From contig NZ_OY782578.1 in assembly GCF_963677945.1 (NCBI RefSeq), positions 1,922,001 to 1,986,000 of the forward strand: 64,000 nucleotides of DNA. Direction: 5' to 3'. The notes below the pieces were generated by a model. It worked only from the letters and a program-made list of their open reading frames with translations. It searched no databases and was not told the origin of the DNA. The position numbers were made by a program, and so were the translations under genes. This DNA is from an uncultured Bacteroides sp. GTDB lineage: Bacteria > Bacteroidota > Bacteroidia > Bacteroidales > Bacteroidaceae. Of the stretch, positions 26,325-34,772 are shown one piece after another; position 1 is the stretch's first letter, and every line of letters begins with the position of its first letter.

Positions 26325-27233
26325 TTATGATATTTTTTTATAAAGCTTCAAACAGAAAGACTCGTGAGTTATGATCATATATGCGAGTATGAAGTTTAAA
26401 ACAGTTATTTCAAAAACAAAATATATCCAAGGTTCGTTAATGAGGAGACTTATAAACAGGGCAATAACTCTTGTGTTGAATGATAATATATTGGTATATT
26501 TCATCAATGGCTTGCTTAAGGTCCTGAATTCATCTCTTGAGGTTTGTGGTATATTATCTCCATATTTTTCTTTTATACTATTGAAGAATAACTGAAAATT
26601 AGGAGTTAATTGTTCCTGTGAAGCTGTATAATCTTTATAAAAGAAAATAAACAACTTTCTGATAAAGTCATTCTTCCATGAAAGAGATTTGAATAATTGC
26701 TTTTGCTGTACAGAATTATCGAGTTCGCTTCCGGCTTTCCCTTTTAGGAAAAATAAGTGAATATTACGGTAATAGTCGGCCATTGCAGCTTGCTTGCTAT
26801 GAAAGAATCCGGTAATTGCAGCTAACAGCCAAATCCATATTCCCCACTCCGAAGTGAGACGTAAACAAATGCAGGCGTAAATTGTGATAAACCAAAAATC
26901 ACCACTTACCCCATCAAGAATACGTCCGATTTCAGATTTTTGTCCGGTTAGGCGCGCTAGTTGTCCGTCTGCACTATCATAAGAATTAGCCCATATTAAT
27001 AAGAAAATTCCGCAGAGCGTCATCTTAATATCTTCGAAATAAAATAGAATTCCTGCAGCAACTCCAAGAAATATACTTGCTACAGTAACGGTATTTGGAG
27101 AAATTCCTAATCGTTTGAAAAATAAAGCCCAACGATATCCTATTGGCCGGTAAAAATGAATATCAATGAATTCTTCGGTATCCAGCGATTTTAATGAAGC
27201 TTCCAACTCCATTTTTCTAATTTCTTTTTCCAT
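26325..27233 (-). CDS. CDP-alcohol phosphotransferase, probable phosphatidylinositol-phosphate synthase
   Basis: 302 residues with about six membrane helices. The family signature is DSADGQLARLTGQKSEIG followed by RILDGVSGD. The first Asp pair, DG, AR and third Asp are correctly spaced, but the last Asp falls four instead of three residues after the third (DGVSGD, where DxxxD is expected). With inositol-3-phosphate synthase in the operon the likely reaction is CDP-diacylglycerol plus inositol-3-phosphate to phosphatidylinositol phosphate. A long N-terminal region (1-40) and a large loop near 165-235 are extra to small family members. It overlaps the upstream gene by 17 bp. Confidence 0.88.
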   Translation of the reverse strand: MEKEIRKMELEASLKSLDTEEFIDIHFYRPIGYRWALFFKRLGISPNTVTVASIFLGVAAGILFYFEDIKMTLCGIFLLIWANSYDSADGQLARLTGQKSEIGRILDGVSGDFWFITIYACICLRLTSEWGIWIWLLAAITGFFHSKQAAMADYYRNIHLFFLKGKAGSELDNSVQQKQLFKSLSWKNDFIRKLFIFFYKDYTASQEQLTPNFQLFFNSIKEKYGDNIPQTSRDEFRTLSKPLMKYTNILSFNTRVIALFISLLINEPWIYFVFEITVLNFILAYMIITHESFCLKLYKKIS

Positions 27234-28767
27234 CTTGCATCTTTTTTACTATAAGATCGGCAATAGCTTCTGCTGCTTGGTTGCTGCATGGTGCAAAGCT
27301 GGGCCAGTCATTAAAATCAATAATTCGTATTTCTCCAGTGGAAGAAATAATACAATCTCCTCCATAAACAGAAAGTCCAAGCTTATTGGCTGCTTCCTCA
27401 CAGTAACTTTTTAATTCTTCTTCTGAGAAAGGATAGCCTTTTGCTTCTCCGTTGATTGCTTCCAGGCCAAATTTACTATTAACCGTAGGGGAGGGGTAGA
27501 ACCAGTAAAAGAAGTTATTTTCTGCTACACCATAGAATTTAATTAAATCTCCTTTCAGATGTTCGTTAGCCACAGCCAATTTAATGCCTCTGTTATTGAA
27601 ATCGTGTAAAACGGCAGAAGCTTCTTGCTTGTTTTGTACAAAACTGACATCTTCTTTAACCAGTGCATGCCCATCTCCACGTTTAATCCAAAATGGAAAG
27701 CTGGGAGCTTCTTGTTCTTCGATACCTTTATTGGTAAATAGAATTGTACTAACTGGAGATGGTATATCTGCAGAGAGTAACAAGGATGTCATTTCTAATC
27801 TTCCTGAATTTCGGATACCTTTGGGAGAATTGATAATCAGCGCATCTTCTTGCTCTAGTAAATCAAGTATGTCAAGCATCATCTTACTGCGAGCCATTGT
27901 GAAAACTACAGGTGCAAACATTGGCTGATCAATAAAATGATTCTCTGTATATGTGTGCACTCTATAACCGCGTTTTTCAAGACTCTCTTTTACTCTACTG
28001 AATATTAAGGCATCACTACCAGCCTTGTTCGGAGAATATTTGTTTCCACGATCTATTCCGACAATAGGAAAAGGTTCTTTAAGAAAAGCTTCTGCTTTTG
28101 CAATATCTTCTGCATGATCTACATCCAGAATTTTACTAAAAGGATATGCTTTCAGTTTCTTACCTTCTTCTACTAATGCCCGCTGAAACTGTCGCATTCT
28201 TGTTAACCCTTTATCCATACAATGTTGCAAGGTCTCCAGGCAAGATGGAGTAAGACAGTAAATACCACCCGAAATATAATTGCATTCGGGCGTTTTTGTA
28301 TCGTAATATCCGGTAATATCAAGTGAATCGTTCGCAGCAATAAATAATGGCTTTTCATCATCAATATAATTTGTTACAGCCATAAAGCCGTCATCTTCAG
28401 ATGCTTTGAAGTTCTCTATATATGCAGTAAATTCAGCTTCATCAAATATAGTATCGACAGTCGTTAAACAAAATTTATCGTCTTTGAGCAGTGGCATGAG
28501 TTCAAAGAAACTATGCATTGATCCAGGAGTACTTTTAATAATGATCTCCAATGGGAATTTTTTTTGCAGTTCTGCTAGGTGTTTCTTAGTCTGCTCATGC
28601 TCGTTGTTGATTATAATAGCAATGGAGGTTGCATCATTCTTCATAAAAATATCTATGAGACGATCAATCATAGCCATGCCGTTAAGAGGAACCAGAGGTT
28701 TTGGCTGTTTTATCCCTTCTTGTGCCAGACGGGAGCCTTCTCCGGCTGAGATTATAGCAAATTTCAT
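27217..28767 (-). CDS. bifunctional NTP-transferase / ATP-grasp fusion protein
   Basis: 516 residues in two parts. Residues 1-230 are a sugar-nucleotidyltransferase-like domain (IISAGEGSRLAQEG, KQPKPLVPLNGMAMIDRLI, FCLTTVDTIFD, NYISGGIYCLTP, KILDVDHAEDI). Residues about 235-505 look like an ATP-grasp ligase/kinase (FWIKRGDGHALVKEDV, LIKFYGVAEN, YGGDCIISSTGEIRIIDFND). The final IDFNDWPSF resembles the metal-binding end of inositol-phosphate-kinase-type ATP-grasps. As first gene of the inositol-lipid cluster it may activate or phosphorylate an inositol or its phosphate. The activity is not established by sequence. There are 16 bp to pdxA upstream. Confidence 0.83.
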   Translation of the reverse strand: MKFAIISAGEGSRLAQEGIKQPKPLVPLNGMAMIDRLIDIFMKNDATSIAIIINNEHEQTKKHLAELQKKFPLEIIIKSTPGSMHSFFELMPLLKDDKFCLTTVDTIFDEAEFTAYIENFKASEDDGFMAVTNYIDDEKPLFIAANDSLDITGYYDTKTPECNYISGGIYCLTPSCLETLQHCMDKGLTRMRQFQRALVEEGKKLKAYPFSKILDVDHAEDIAKAEAFLKEPFPIVGIDRGNKYSPNKAGSDALIFSRVKESLEKRGYRVHTYTENHFIDQPMFAPVVFTMARSKMMLDILDLLEQEDALIINSPKGIRNSGRLEMTSLLLSADIPSPVSTILFTNKGIEEQEAPSFPFWIKRGDGHALVKEDVSFVQNKQEASAVLHDFNNRGIKLAVANEHLKGDLIKFYGVAENNFFYWFYPSPTVNSKFGLEAINGEAKGYPFSEEELKSYCEEAANKLGLSVYGGDCIISSTGEIRIIDFNDWPSFAPCSNQAAEAIADLIVKKMQDGKRN

Positions 28768-28783
28768 AAGTTGTTGTTAATCT

Positions 28784-29884
28784 TTAAATTTCGTCATCAA
28801 TAGTGTCGAGCTTCAGTTTGTCGCTATCATCGCGTTTTTCATAGTACTGTTTGCGAAGCGGATTAGCATGTATTTCCTTTTCAAAACGACGGTTACGGAA
28901 TACATCTATAGCAACGTAAATAGCCTGACGGAAAGAATCTTCTGAAGCCAACCCTTGTCCAGCTATGTCGTAAGCTGTTCCGTGAGCCGGAGAAGTTCTG
29001 ATTACAGGAAGTCCTGCTGTATAATTTACACCTTCGTCCATAGCAATACTTTTGAAAGGTGCTAATCCTTGATCATGATACATCGCAAGTATTCCGTCAA
29101 AATGAGTAAAATTACCGGCTCCCATAAATCCGTCAGCTGGGTAAGGTCCAAAACACTGAATACCTTTCTCTGACATTTCTTTAATGGCTGGAATGATAAT
29201 TTCTTCCTCTTCTTTGCCAATTAATCCATTATCTCCCGCATGTGGGTTAAGAGCTAATACTGCAATTCGAGGACTGTCTATTCTGAAATCTTGTTTTAAA
29301 GATCTATTAAATATTTCTATTTTTTCAATGATCTTTTCCTTAGTAATAGATTTCGCAATATCTGCTACTGGTATATGACCGGTAACCAATGCTACACGAA
29401 AATCATCCTTCATTAAGATCATTAACGATTTATTTCCTTCTCCTAATTTATCTTCCAGATATTCAGTATGTCCGGGGAAATAGAAATCTTTTGATTGAAT
29501 GGTATTTTTGTTAATAGGTGCAGTGATAATTACATCAATTAATCCTTTTTTATACTCTTCCACAGCTTTTTCTAAAGCTTCGTAAGCTGCTCTACCCGCT
29601 TCTGGGGTAGGCTTGGTAAACTCAACTTTTATTTCGTCGTCTGTACAATTAACAACACTAAGTTTATTATGTGGTGCTTCTGAAGCTGTATTAATTATAC
29701 TAAAGTTTGTAGATAAGTCTAATGCTTTGCGATGATATGCTGCAACTTTAGGCGAACCATAAATAATAGGAGTACAAAGCTCAAGCATTGCCTGATCGGA
29801 AAATGTCTTTAAAATAACTTCATATCCTACGCCGTTGATATCCCCTTGAGTAATGCCAATCCGTATTTTATTATTGTCTTCCAT
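28784..29884 (-). CDS. pdxA: 4-hydroxythreonine-4-phosphate dehydrogenase
   Basis: 366 residues. It oxidises 4-phosphohydroxy-L-threonine for pyridoxal phosphate synthesis by the DXP-dependent route. Family tracts visible are IRIGITQGDINGVGYEVIL at the start, ITAPINKNTIQ, FPGHTEYLEDKLG, VALVTGHIPVADI, ALNPHAGDNGLIGKEEEEII, GPYPADGFM and MYHDQGLAPFK (metal-binding His). It also carries the C-terminal TSPAHGTAYDIAGQGLA. It lies between rlmN and the inositol-lipid genes on the same strand and may be co-transcribed, though functionally unrelated. Confidence 0.97.
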   Translation of the reverse strand: MEDNNKIRIGITQGDINGVGYEVILKTFSDQAMLELCTPIIYGSPKVAAYHRKALDLSTNFSIINTASEAPHNKLSVVNCTDDEIKVEFTKPTPEAGRAAYEALEKAVEEYKKGLIDVIITAPINKNTIQSKDFYFPGHTEYLEDKLGEGNKSLMILMKDDFRVALVTGHIPVADIAKSITKEKIIEKIEIFNRSLKQDFRIDSPRIAVLALNPHAGDNGLIGKEEEEIIIPAIKEMSEKGIQCFGPYPADGFMGAGNFTHFDGILAMYHDQGLAPFKSIAMDEGVNYTAGLPVIRTSPAHGTAYDIAGQGLASEDSFRQAIYVAIDVFRNRRFEKEIHANPLRKQYYEKRDDSDKLKLDTIDDEI

Positions 29885-29958
29885 TCTTTAATCTGTGATA
29901 TTAGTTTTTACTTAAATAGGTAACTAAGGTAGAGTATTAAATTGAAATATTAAAGTTT

Positions 29959-30990
29959 TTAACTGTTTTTCTCTTGTTCCTTTGCAGTAGATAGCATTCC
30001 ACAAGCTGCAAATATGTCTTCTCCACGTGAAGCACGTATTGTAGTGAAAAGCCCATGCGCTGTAAGATAGTCGCGAAACTTTATCATTGTATCCATATCT
30101 GCACCATTCAGGTCAACGTCTGGAATTGCATGAAAACGAATAAGATTTATCCGACAGTCTAGCCCTCTTAAGAGTTTTACCAGTTCTTTTGCATAGATAA
30201 GAGAGTCGTTTACCCCTCTAAATACAATATATTCAAAGGATAGACGTCGTTGCTTGCTAAAATCATAATTACGTAGCAGATCTACCACTTCTGTTATTGA
30301 AAAAGCTTTTTCTGCAGGCATCAACTCAGATCGTTGAGCTGGTAGTGGCGAATGAATACTAATGGCTAAATGACAATTGCTTTTTTCCAAAAAGTGTCTG
30401 AGTCCTTTGCGTAAACCAACAGTAGATACTGTTATTCGTTTTGAACTCCATTTATAACCGTAATCAGAAGTTAAAACTTCTAAAGCTTTAAGTACTTCAT
30501 CCAGATTGTCGAGAGGTTCTCCCATTCCCATTAGTACTATATTAGTTAGCTTTTCTCTTTCTGGAATAGAATAAATTTGATTGATAATTTGGTTTGCATT
30601 TAGATTTGCAGTAAAACCTTGTTTGCCAGTCATACAAAACTTGCAGTTCATTTTGCAACCAACCTGCGAAGATACGCATAGTGTTGCCCGATCATCATCT
30701 GGAATATATACGGATTCAATAAAATTATTATCTGGAGTACGGAATAGATATTTTATAGTGCCATCTACAGAACGCATAGCTTCAATAGGAACGCTTGAAC
30801 CAATCTCATATTCTTCATTTAGTTTTTCTCGTTGCTTTAGCGAAAGATTCGTCATTTCGTTTATAGAATCTACTCTTTTATCATAGATCCATGTTGCTAT
30901 TTGTTTCGCTGTAAATTTAGGCATTCCCAGATTACGAGTTATATCCTGTAATTCGCTGAGAGTCATCCCTAGAAGTGGTTGCTTGTTCAT
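29959..30990 (-). CDS. rlmN: 23S rRNA (adenine-2503-C2)-methyltransferase RlmN
   Basis: 343 residues. A radical SAM enzyme that methylates C2 of A2503 in 23S rRNA and A37 in some tRNAs. The iron-sulfur motif CxxxCxxC is in CKMNCKFCMTGKQGF (near residue 117). The resolving Cys near the C-terminus is in ASRGEDIFAACGML. Other family tracts are VLMGMGEPLDNLD and LAISIHSPLPAQRSELMP. A TATCTTTG -7-like element is on the minus strand at 31018-31025, 28 bp before the start. Confidence 0.97.
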   Translation of the reverse strand: MNKQPLLGMTLSELQDITRNLGMPKFTAKQIATWIYDKRVDSINEMTNLSLKQREKLNEEYEIGSSVPIEAMRSVDGTIKYLFRTPDNNFIESVYIPDDDRATLCVSSQVGCKMNCKFCMTGKQGFTANLNANQIINQIYSIPEREKLTNIVLMGMGEPLDNLDEVLKALEVLTSDYGYKWSSKRITVSTVGLRKGLRHFLEKSNCHLAISIHSPLPAQRSELMPAEKAFSITEVVDLLRNYDFSKQRRLSFEYIVFRGVNDSLIYAKELVKLLRGLDCRINLIRFHAIPDVDLNGADMDTMIKFRDYLTAHGLFTTIRASRGEDIFAACGMLSTAKEQEKNS

Positions 30991-31084
30991 GATGTTTGTT
31001 ATCTTGAATTTGGGTTACAAAGATAATACAATTCATAAACTATTGTATTTAATCCAGATAACCTTTTTTGGTGTGGAATAAATA

Positions 31085-31120
31085 AAAAAAGAGAATCTAA
31101 ATTATTAGATTCTCTTTTTT
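31085..31120. terminator. bidirectional terminator after the tRNA genes
   Basis: A perfect 16-bp inverted repeat (31085-31100 with 31105-31120) has an A-run on one side and a T-run on the other. It ends the minus-strand tRNA transcript. Confidence 0.9.
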
Positions 31121-31121
31121 A

Positions 31122-31197
31122 TGGAGCGGAAGACGGGACTCAAACCCGCGACCCTCAGCTTGGAAGGCTAATGCTCTATCAACTGAGCTACTTCCGC
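31122..31197 (-). tRNA. tRNA-Gly (anticodon TCC)
   Basis: On the minus strand GCGGAAG and CTTCCGC form the acceptor stem. AGCTCAGTTGATAGAGC is the D arm, TTAGCCTTCCAAGCTGA the anticodon arm with TCC, and CGGGTTTGAGTCCCG the T arm. The discriminator base is U, and a CCA end is encoded. It shares a transcript with tRNA-Tyr just upstream. Confidence 0.96.
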
Positions 31198-31210
31198 ATT
31201 AGAAATTTTG

Positions 31211-31293
31211 TGGGCAAAGATGGATTCGAACCACCGAAGTCGAAAGACAGCAGATTTACAGTCTGCCCCATTTGGCCACTCTGGTATTTGCCC
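31211..31293 (-). tRNA. tRNA-Tyr (anticodon GTA)
   Basis: On the minus strand GGGCAAA and TTTGCCC form the acceptor stem. The anticodon arm is GCAGACTGTAAATCTGC with GTA. A long class II variable arm (TGTCTTTCGACTTC) and the T arm GGTGGTTCGAATCCATC follow. The discriminator is A; no CCA is encoded, unlike the adjacent tRNA-Gly. Confidence 0.96.
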
Positions 31294-31323
31294 TTTATTT
31301 CTGATTGCGATGCAAAGGTACAA

Positions 31324-31818
31324 CTATTTTTTAAAACTCCAAATAAAATCGATCATTTTTATTGCAGAAATTGCGCATTCATCGCCTTTATTGCCTAGTT
31401 TGCCACCACTTCGGTCCTCTGCTTGCTCCATATTATTAGTGGTAATCAGACCGTAAATAACTGGTATGTTGAACTTTGCGTTTAATTCTGTTATCCCTTG
31501 AGTTACTCCCATACAAACATAGTCAAAATGTGGAGTATCACCCTTAATTACGCATCCTAGAATAATAATTGCGTCAACTGTGCCGTTTTTTATCATTTGA
31601 TTGGCGCCAAAAGTCAGTTCAAAACTTCCGGGAACGAACTTTAATATTATATTTTCTTTTTTTGCTCCATGTTTTATTAAGGTATTTACTGCTCCGTCAA
31701 GAAGCGCACCTGTAATATTGCTATTCCATTCTGAAACAATAATTCCAAATTTCATAGTTTCGGCATTAGGTACTGAATTAAAATCGTATTCAGATAAGTT
31801 GTGATAAGCTGTTGCCAT
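31324..31818 (-). CDS. ribH: 6,7-dimethyl-8-ribityllumazine synthase
   Basis: 164 residues from the ATG at 31818 ([12 protein letters not shown]). A longer frame to 31872 would start with an unlikely Ser/Lys-rich leader reaching into the upstream terminator. The enzyme condenses 5-amino-6-ribitylaminouracil with 3,4-dihydroxy-2-butanone-4-phosphate, the last but one step of riboflavin synthesis. Family tracts are [52 protein letters not shown] with catalytic His, and [17 protein letters not shown]. Confidence 0.96.
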   Translation of the reverse strand: MATAYHNLSEYDFNSVPNAETMKFGIIVSEWNSNITGALLDGAVNTLIKHGAKKENIILKFVPGSFELTFGANQMIKNGTVDAIIILGCVIKGDTPHFDYVCMGVTQGITELNAKFNIPVIYGLITTNNMEQAEDRSGGKLGNKGDECAISAIKMIDFIWSFKK

Positions 31819-31849
31819 AATATTTAATTTCTTTTTTATTTTAAATAAA

Positions 31850-31884
31850 AAAGTAGAGATACTGCTACACAATATCTCTACTTT
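31850..31884 (-). terminator. terminator of the TPR gene
   Basis: AAAGTAGAGATA (31850-31861) pairs with TATCTCTACTTT (31873-31884). On the minus strand TTTTATTT follows. It lies between the TPR gene stop and the ribH start, so ribH probably has its own promoter. Confidence 0.82.
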
Positions 31885-31902
31885 ATATATAAGGAGTGAA
31901 TT

Positions 31903-32586
31903 TTATTTCTTCAAAGCAGTGGCTCTTTCGATATATTTATCAATATCCATAGCCTGATAAGAATTGAAATATTTATCTTTAATGGTATTATATGCTTCAA
32001 GAGCATCAGCATATTTTCCTTGCTGTTCCATTATTAAACCTGCTTGCAATAAGTAAATAGGACTTAATGTGTTGTTGTCAGCTTTCTTAGCAGCATCTTG
32101 CAAAGTAGAAACAGCCTTGTCTAATTGATTTAGCTGAGCATAGCAGTTTCCTAATGCACCTAAGATGGCAGGAGAAACCATTTGGTCATTACCGTCAAAA
32201 TCTCCAAGATATTTTTCTGCTTCTTGATATTTGCCTAGTTGAGCATAACAGATCCCTGCATATGCTTTAGCCAGATTTGCGGTTTTTGTGCCGCTAAATT
32301 CATCTGCAATTTTAATAAATCCTTTATAACCTACGCTGTCTCCATTAAGAGCTATCTCATAAGCATCTTGTCCAAAATACTCTTCTCCCTTGAATATTGC
32401 AATTTCTGCTTTTTCTTCTCTAGGAGCTAAATAAAGATACTTATAAGCAAAGAACGCAGCAATAATAATGATAACCGCGACGATGCCTCCGATAATTCCC
32501 TTTTTGTTTTTAACTAAATATGCTTCAGATCTATCAAGTGCATCTCCCACATTTAGTTTCTGTTCATGTTTGTCTTGTTCTGCCAT
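31903..32586 (-). CDS. membrane-anchored TPR protein (YfgM-like)
   Basis: 227 residues: a charged N-terminus, a single membrane helix (about 30-50, GIIGGIVAVIIIIAAFFAY), then a periplasmic part with four or so TPR-like helix pairs. Among them are NLAKAYAGICYAQLGKYQEA, ALGNCYAQLNQLDKAVSTLQ and IYLLQAGLIMEQQGKYADAL. The layout resembles YfgM, which works with PpiD at the Sec translocon. That functional link is an analogy. A TACTTTTG -7-like element is on the minus strand at 32633-32640. Confidence 0.85.
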   Translation of the reverse strand: MAEQDKHEQKLNVGDALDRSEAYLVKNKKGIIGGIVAVIIIIAAFFAYKYLYLAPREEKAEIAIFKGEEYFGQDAYEIALNGDSVGYKGFIKIADEFSGTKTANLAKAYAGICYAQLGKYQEAEKYLGDFDGNDQMVSPAILGALGNCYAQLNQLDKAVSTLQDAAKKADNNTLSPIYLLQAGLIMEQQGKYADALEAYNTIKDKYFNSYQAMDIDKYIERATALKK

Positions 32587-32718
32587 TTTATTATGATTCT
32601 TTTATTATTAACAACTTTACTTATTTGGTGAGCAAAAGTAGTTTTTTTATATTTATAAATGAAATTTATTGCCATATTTTTTTCTTTTCTCTTTTTTATA
32701 TTTCTGGTTTATTTTGTT

Positions 32719-32752
32719 TTTGCTTTTAATCCCGATTTTATTTCTAATTTTG
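32719..32752 (+). promoter_or_regulatory. probable recF promoter
   Basis: TTTG at 32719-32722 and TAATTTTG at 32745-32752 fit the Bacteroides -33 and -7 elements, with a spacer of 22 bp, slightly longer than usual. The recF start is 26 bp downstream. Confidence 0.45.
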
Positions 32753-32778
32753 CATTTATAAATAGAAAGATTAGTGTC

Positions 32779-33900
32779 ATGGTATTAAAACATATTTCCA
32801 TACTTAATTATAAGAACCTGGAACAAGTTGAATTAGATTTTTCTTTTAAACTAAATTGTTTTTTTGGTTTGAATGGAATGGGAAAAACAAATCTTCTTGA
32901 TGCCGTTTACTATCTTTCTTTTTGCAAAAGTGCAGGTAATCCTGTTGATTCACAAAATATACGCCATGACGAGGACTTTTTTATGATTCAAGGTTTTTAT
33001 GAATCAGCTGATGGTTCTCCGGAGGAAATCTATTGTGGACAAAAACGTCATCAAAAGAAGCAATTTAAGAGGAATAAAAAAGAGTATAGTCGCCTTTCTG
33101 ATCATATTGGTTTCTTACCTCTTGTGATGGTTTCTCCTTCTGATTCGGCTTTGATTGCGGGGGGGAGTGAGGAGCGTCGTCGATTTATTGATCTTGTAAT
33201 TTCGCAGTACGATAAAGAGTATTTAGATGCTTTGATTCGTTATAATAAAGCATTACAGCAACGAAATACTTTACTGAAAAGTGACCTTCCAGTCGACGAA
33301 GAACTTTTTCTTGTGTGGGAGGAGATGATGGCCACTGCAGGTGAGGTGGTTTTTTGTAAACGAAAATCTTTTATTGAAGAATTTATTCCTATTTTTCAGT
33401 CTTTCTATTCATTCATTTCTCAAGGACAAGAATTGGTTGGATTATCTTACGTTTCTCATGCTCAGGAAAATTCATTATTAGATGTCTTAAAGGAATCTAG
33501 AGTAAAGGATCGTATAATGGGATATTCTTTAAGAGGAATTCATAAAGATGAGTTAGTTATGTCATTAGGTGATTTTGCTATAAAACGTGAAGGTTCACAA
33601 GGGCAGAATAAAACATATTTGGTTGCTTTAAAATTAGCACAGTTTGATTTCTTAAAGCGCACAGGAGAAAAAACGCCGTTACTTTTATTGGATGACATTT
33701 TCGATAAGCTGGATGCTTCACGGGTGGAACAAATTATAAAATTAGTTGCAGGTGATAATTTTGGTCAGATATTTATTACCGATACTAATCGTGAACATCT
33801 GGATAAGATATTGAAAAAAATGGGGAGTGATTATAAAATGTTCGAGGTAAATAACGGTAATATAAATAGTAAGGAGAATATTGATAATGAAAAGGAATAA
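32779..33900 (+). CDS. recF: DNA replication and repair protein RecF
   Basis: 373 residues from the ATG at 32779 (MVLKHISILNYKNLEQV). The upstream in-frame extension to 32659 is a hydrophobic low-complexity leader and unlikely. RecF is an SMC-like ATPase that helps load RecA at gaps. Walker A is GLNGMGKTNLLDAVYY, the signature motif is YSLRGIHKDELVMSL to GSQGQNKTYLVALKLAQ, and Walker B is TPLLLLDDIFDKLDASR. It overlaps the next gene by 14 bp. Confidence 0.95.
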   Translation: MVLKHISILNYKNLEQVELDFSFKLNCFFGLNGMGKTNLLDAVYYLSFCKSAGNPVDSQNIRHDEDFFMIQGFYESADGSPEEIYCGQKRHQKKQFKRNKKEYSRLSDHIGFLPLVMVSPSDSALIAGGSEERRRFIDLVISQYDKEYLDALIRYNKALQQRNTLLKSDLPVDEELFLVWEEMMATAGEVVFCKRKSFIEEFIPIFQSFYSFISQGQELVGLSYVSHAQENSLLDVLKESRVKDRIMGYSLRGIHKDELVMSLGDFAIKREGSQGQNKTYLVALKLAQFDFLKRTGEKTPLLLLDDIFDKLDASRVEQIIKLVAGDNFGQIFITDTNREHLDKILKKMGSDYKMFEVNNGNINSKENIDNEKE

Positions 33901-34177
33901 TGCTGTATCAATTGGTGATGCAATCCGTAAATATTTGCGGGATGAACGTCTGGAATCTCCGCTAAATGAACAACGATTGATTAATGCATGGAAAGAAGTC
34001 TTAGGACCAGGGATAGCTTCTTATACAGATGGACTATTTATTAAAAACCAGATACTTTATGTACATCTTACTTCTGCAGCATTACGTCAGGAATTAATGA
34101 TGGGAAGAGAATTGCTTGTGAAGAATCTGAATCGTCGAGTAGGAGCACAAGTTATTACTAATATTATTTTTCGTTAA
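33887..34177 (+). CDS. DUF721/DciA-like protein
   Basis: 96 residues from the ATG at 33887, within the last codons of recF. The core (IGDAIRKYLRDERLESPLNE, LINAWKEVLGPGIASYTDG, LYVHLTSAALRQELMMGRE) is the DUF721 domain. DciA in other bacteria carries this domain and helps the replicative helicase DnaB. The overlap with recF supports a role in replication or repair, though this short form is not proven to act as DciA. Its 3' end overlaps the convergent gene by 14 bp. Confidence 0.88.
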   Translation: MKRNNAVSIGDAIRKYLRDERLESPLNEQRLINAWKEVLGPGIASYTDGLFIKNQILYVHLTSAALRQELMMGRELLVKNLNRRVGAQVITNIIFR

Positions 34178-34721
34178 GTATTCCATTTTCTGTAATAATT
34201 AAGTTCATTTTTGTGTCATGTGGTTCAGCTGGAATTTCTTCTGAAAGTTGAAAAGAAAAACATAGTCCTATTTTAAAAGCTTTAATTTTAGGTAAAAGGC
34301 GATCATAATATCCTTTTCCTCTTCCAAGTCTGTTGCCAACTTTATCAAATGAAACGCCTGGGATTATTGCCAAATCTATTTTATTGTAATCAGAAAATAA
34401 TTCGCCAGTAGGTTCTTGTATACCGTATGCGCCAGTTTTTAATTCAGATGAATCATTATATTCTTTTAGTATTAAGTTTTCGCCATTAACTACCGGCAAA
34501 ATTATAAATTTCTCATTCTTCCATTTTTCAATAAAAGCATGTGTCCTTACTTCATCTTTTAGGGAGTGGTATAACAGGATTGTCTTTGCATTTTGAAAGA
34601 CAGGAAGAGATTCTAGGTTGATAAACAATTTACCGGAGAAATCCAGAAAAAAACTGTCTGTTAGCGCTTTTTTTCTTTCAGAAATAGATTTTCTTATTTG
34701 TTGCTTTTTTGAGTAATTCAT
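34164..34721 (-). CDS. 5-formyltetrahydrofolate cyclo-ligase
   Basis: 185 residues. An ATP-dependent enzyme that converts 5-formyl-THF to 5,10-methenyl-THF, returning it to the folate pool. Family features are the basic start KKQQIRKSISERKKAL, ILLYHSLKDEVRTH, PGVSFDKVGNRLGRGKGYYDR (phosphate-binding loop) and a C-terminal FQLSEEIPAEPHDTKMNLIIT. It follows the S41 protease gene on the same strand, separated by a terminator. Confidence 0.94.
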   Translation of the reverse strand: MNYSKKQQIRKSISERKKALTDSFFLDFSGKLFINLESLPVFQNAKTILLYHSLKDEVRTHAFIEKWKNEKFIILPVVNGENLILKEYNDSSELKTGAYGIQEPTGELFSDYNKIDLAIIPGVSFDKVGNRLGRGKGYYDRLLPKIKAFKIGLCFSFQLSEEIPAEPHDTKMNLIITENGILNEK

Positions 34722-34732
34722 GCTTGAATAGT

Positions 34733-34766
34733 AAAAAAAGTCCCCGGAGTTTTTACTTACCGGGGA
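34733..34766 (-). terminator. terminator of the S41 protease gene
   Basis: TCCCCGG (34741-34747) pairs with CCGGGGA (34760-34766). On the minus strand CTTTTTTTAC follows. It lies just before the cyclo-ligase start, so that gene needs read-through or its own promoter. Confidence 0.85.
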
Positions 34767-34772
34767 ATAATG

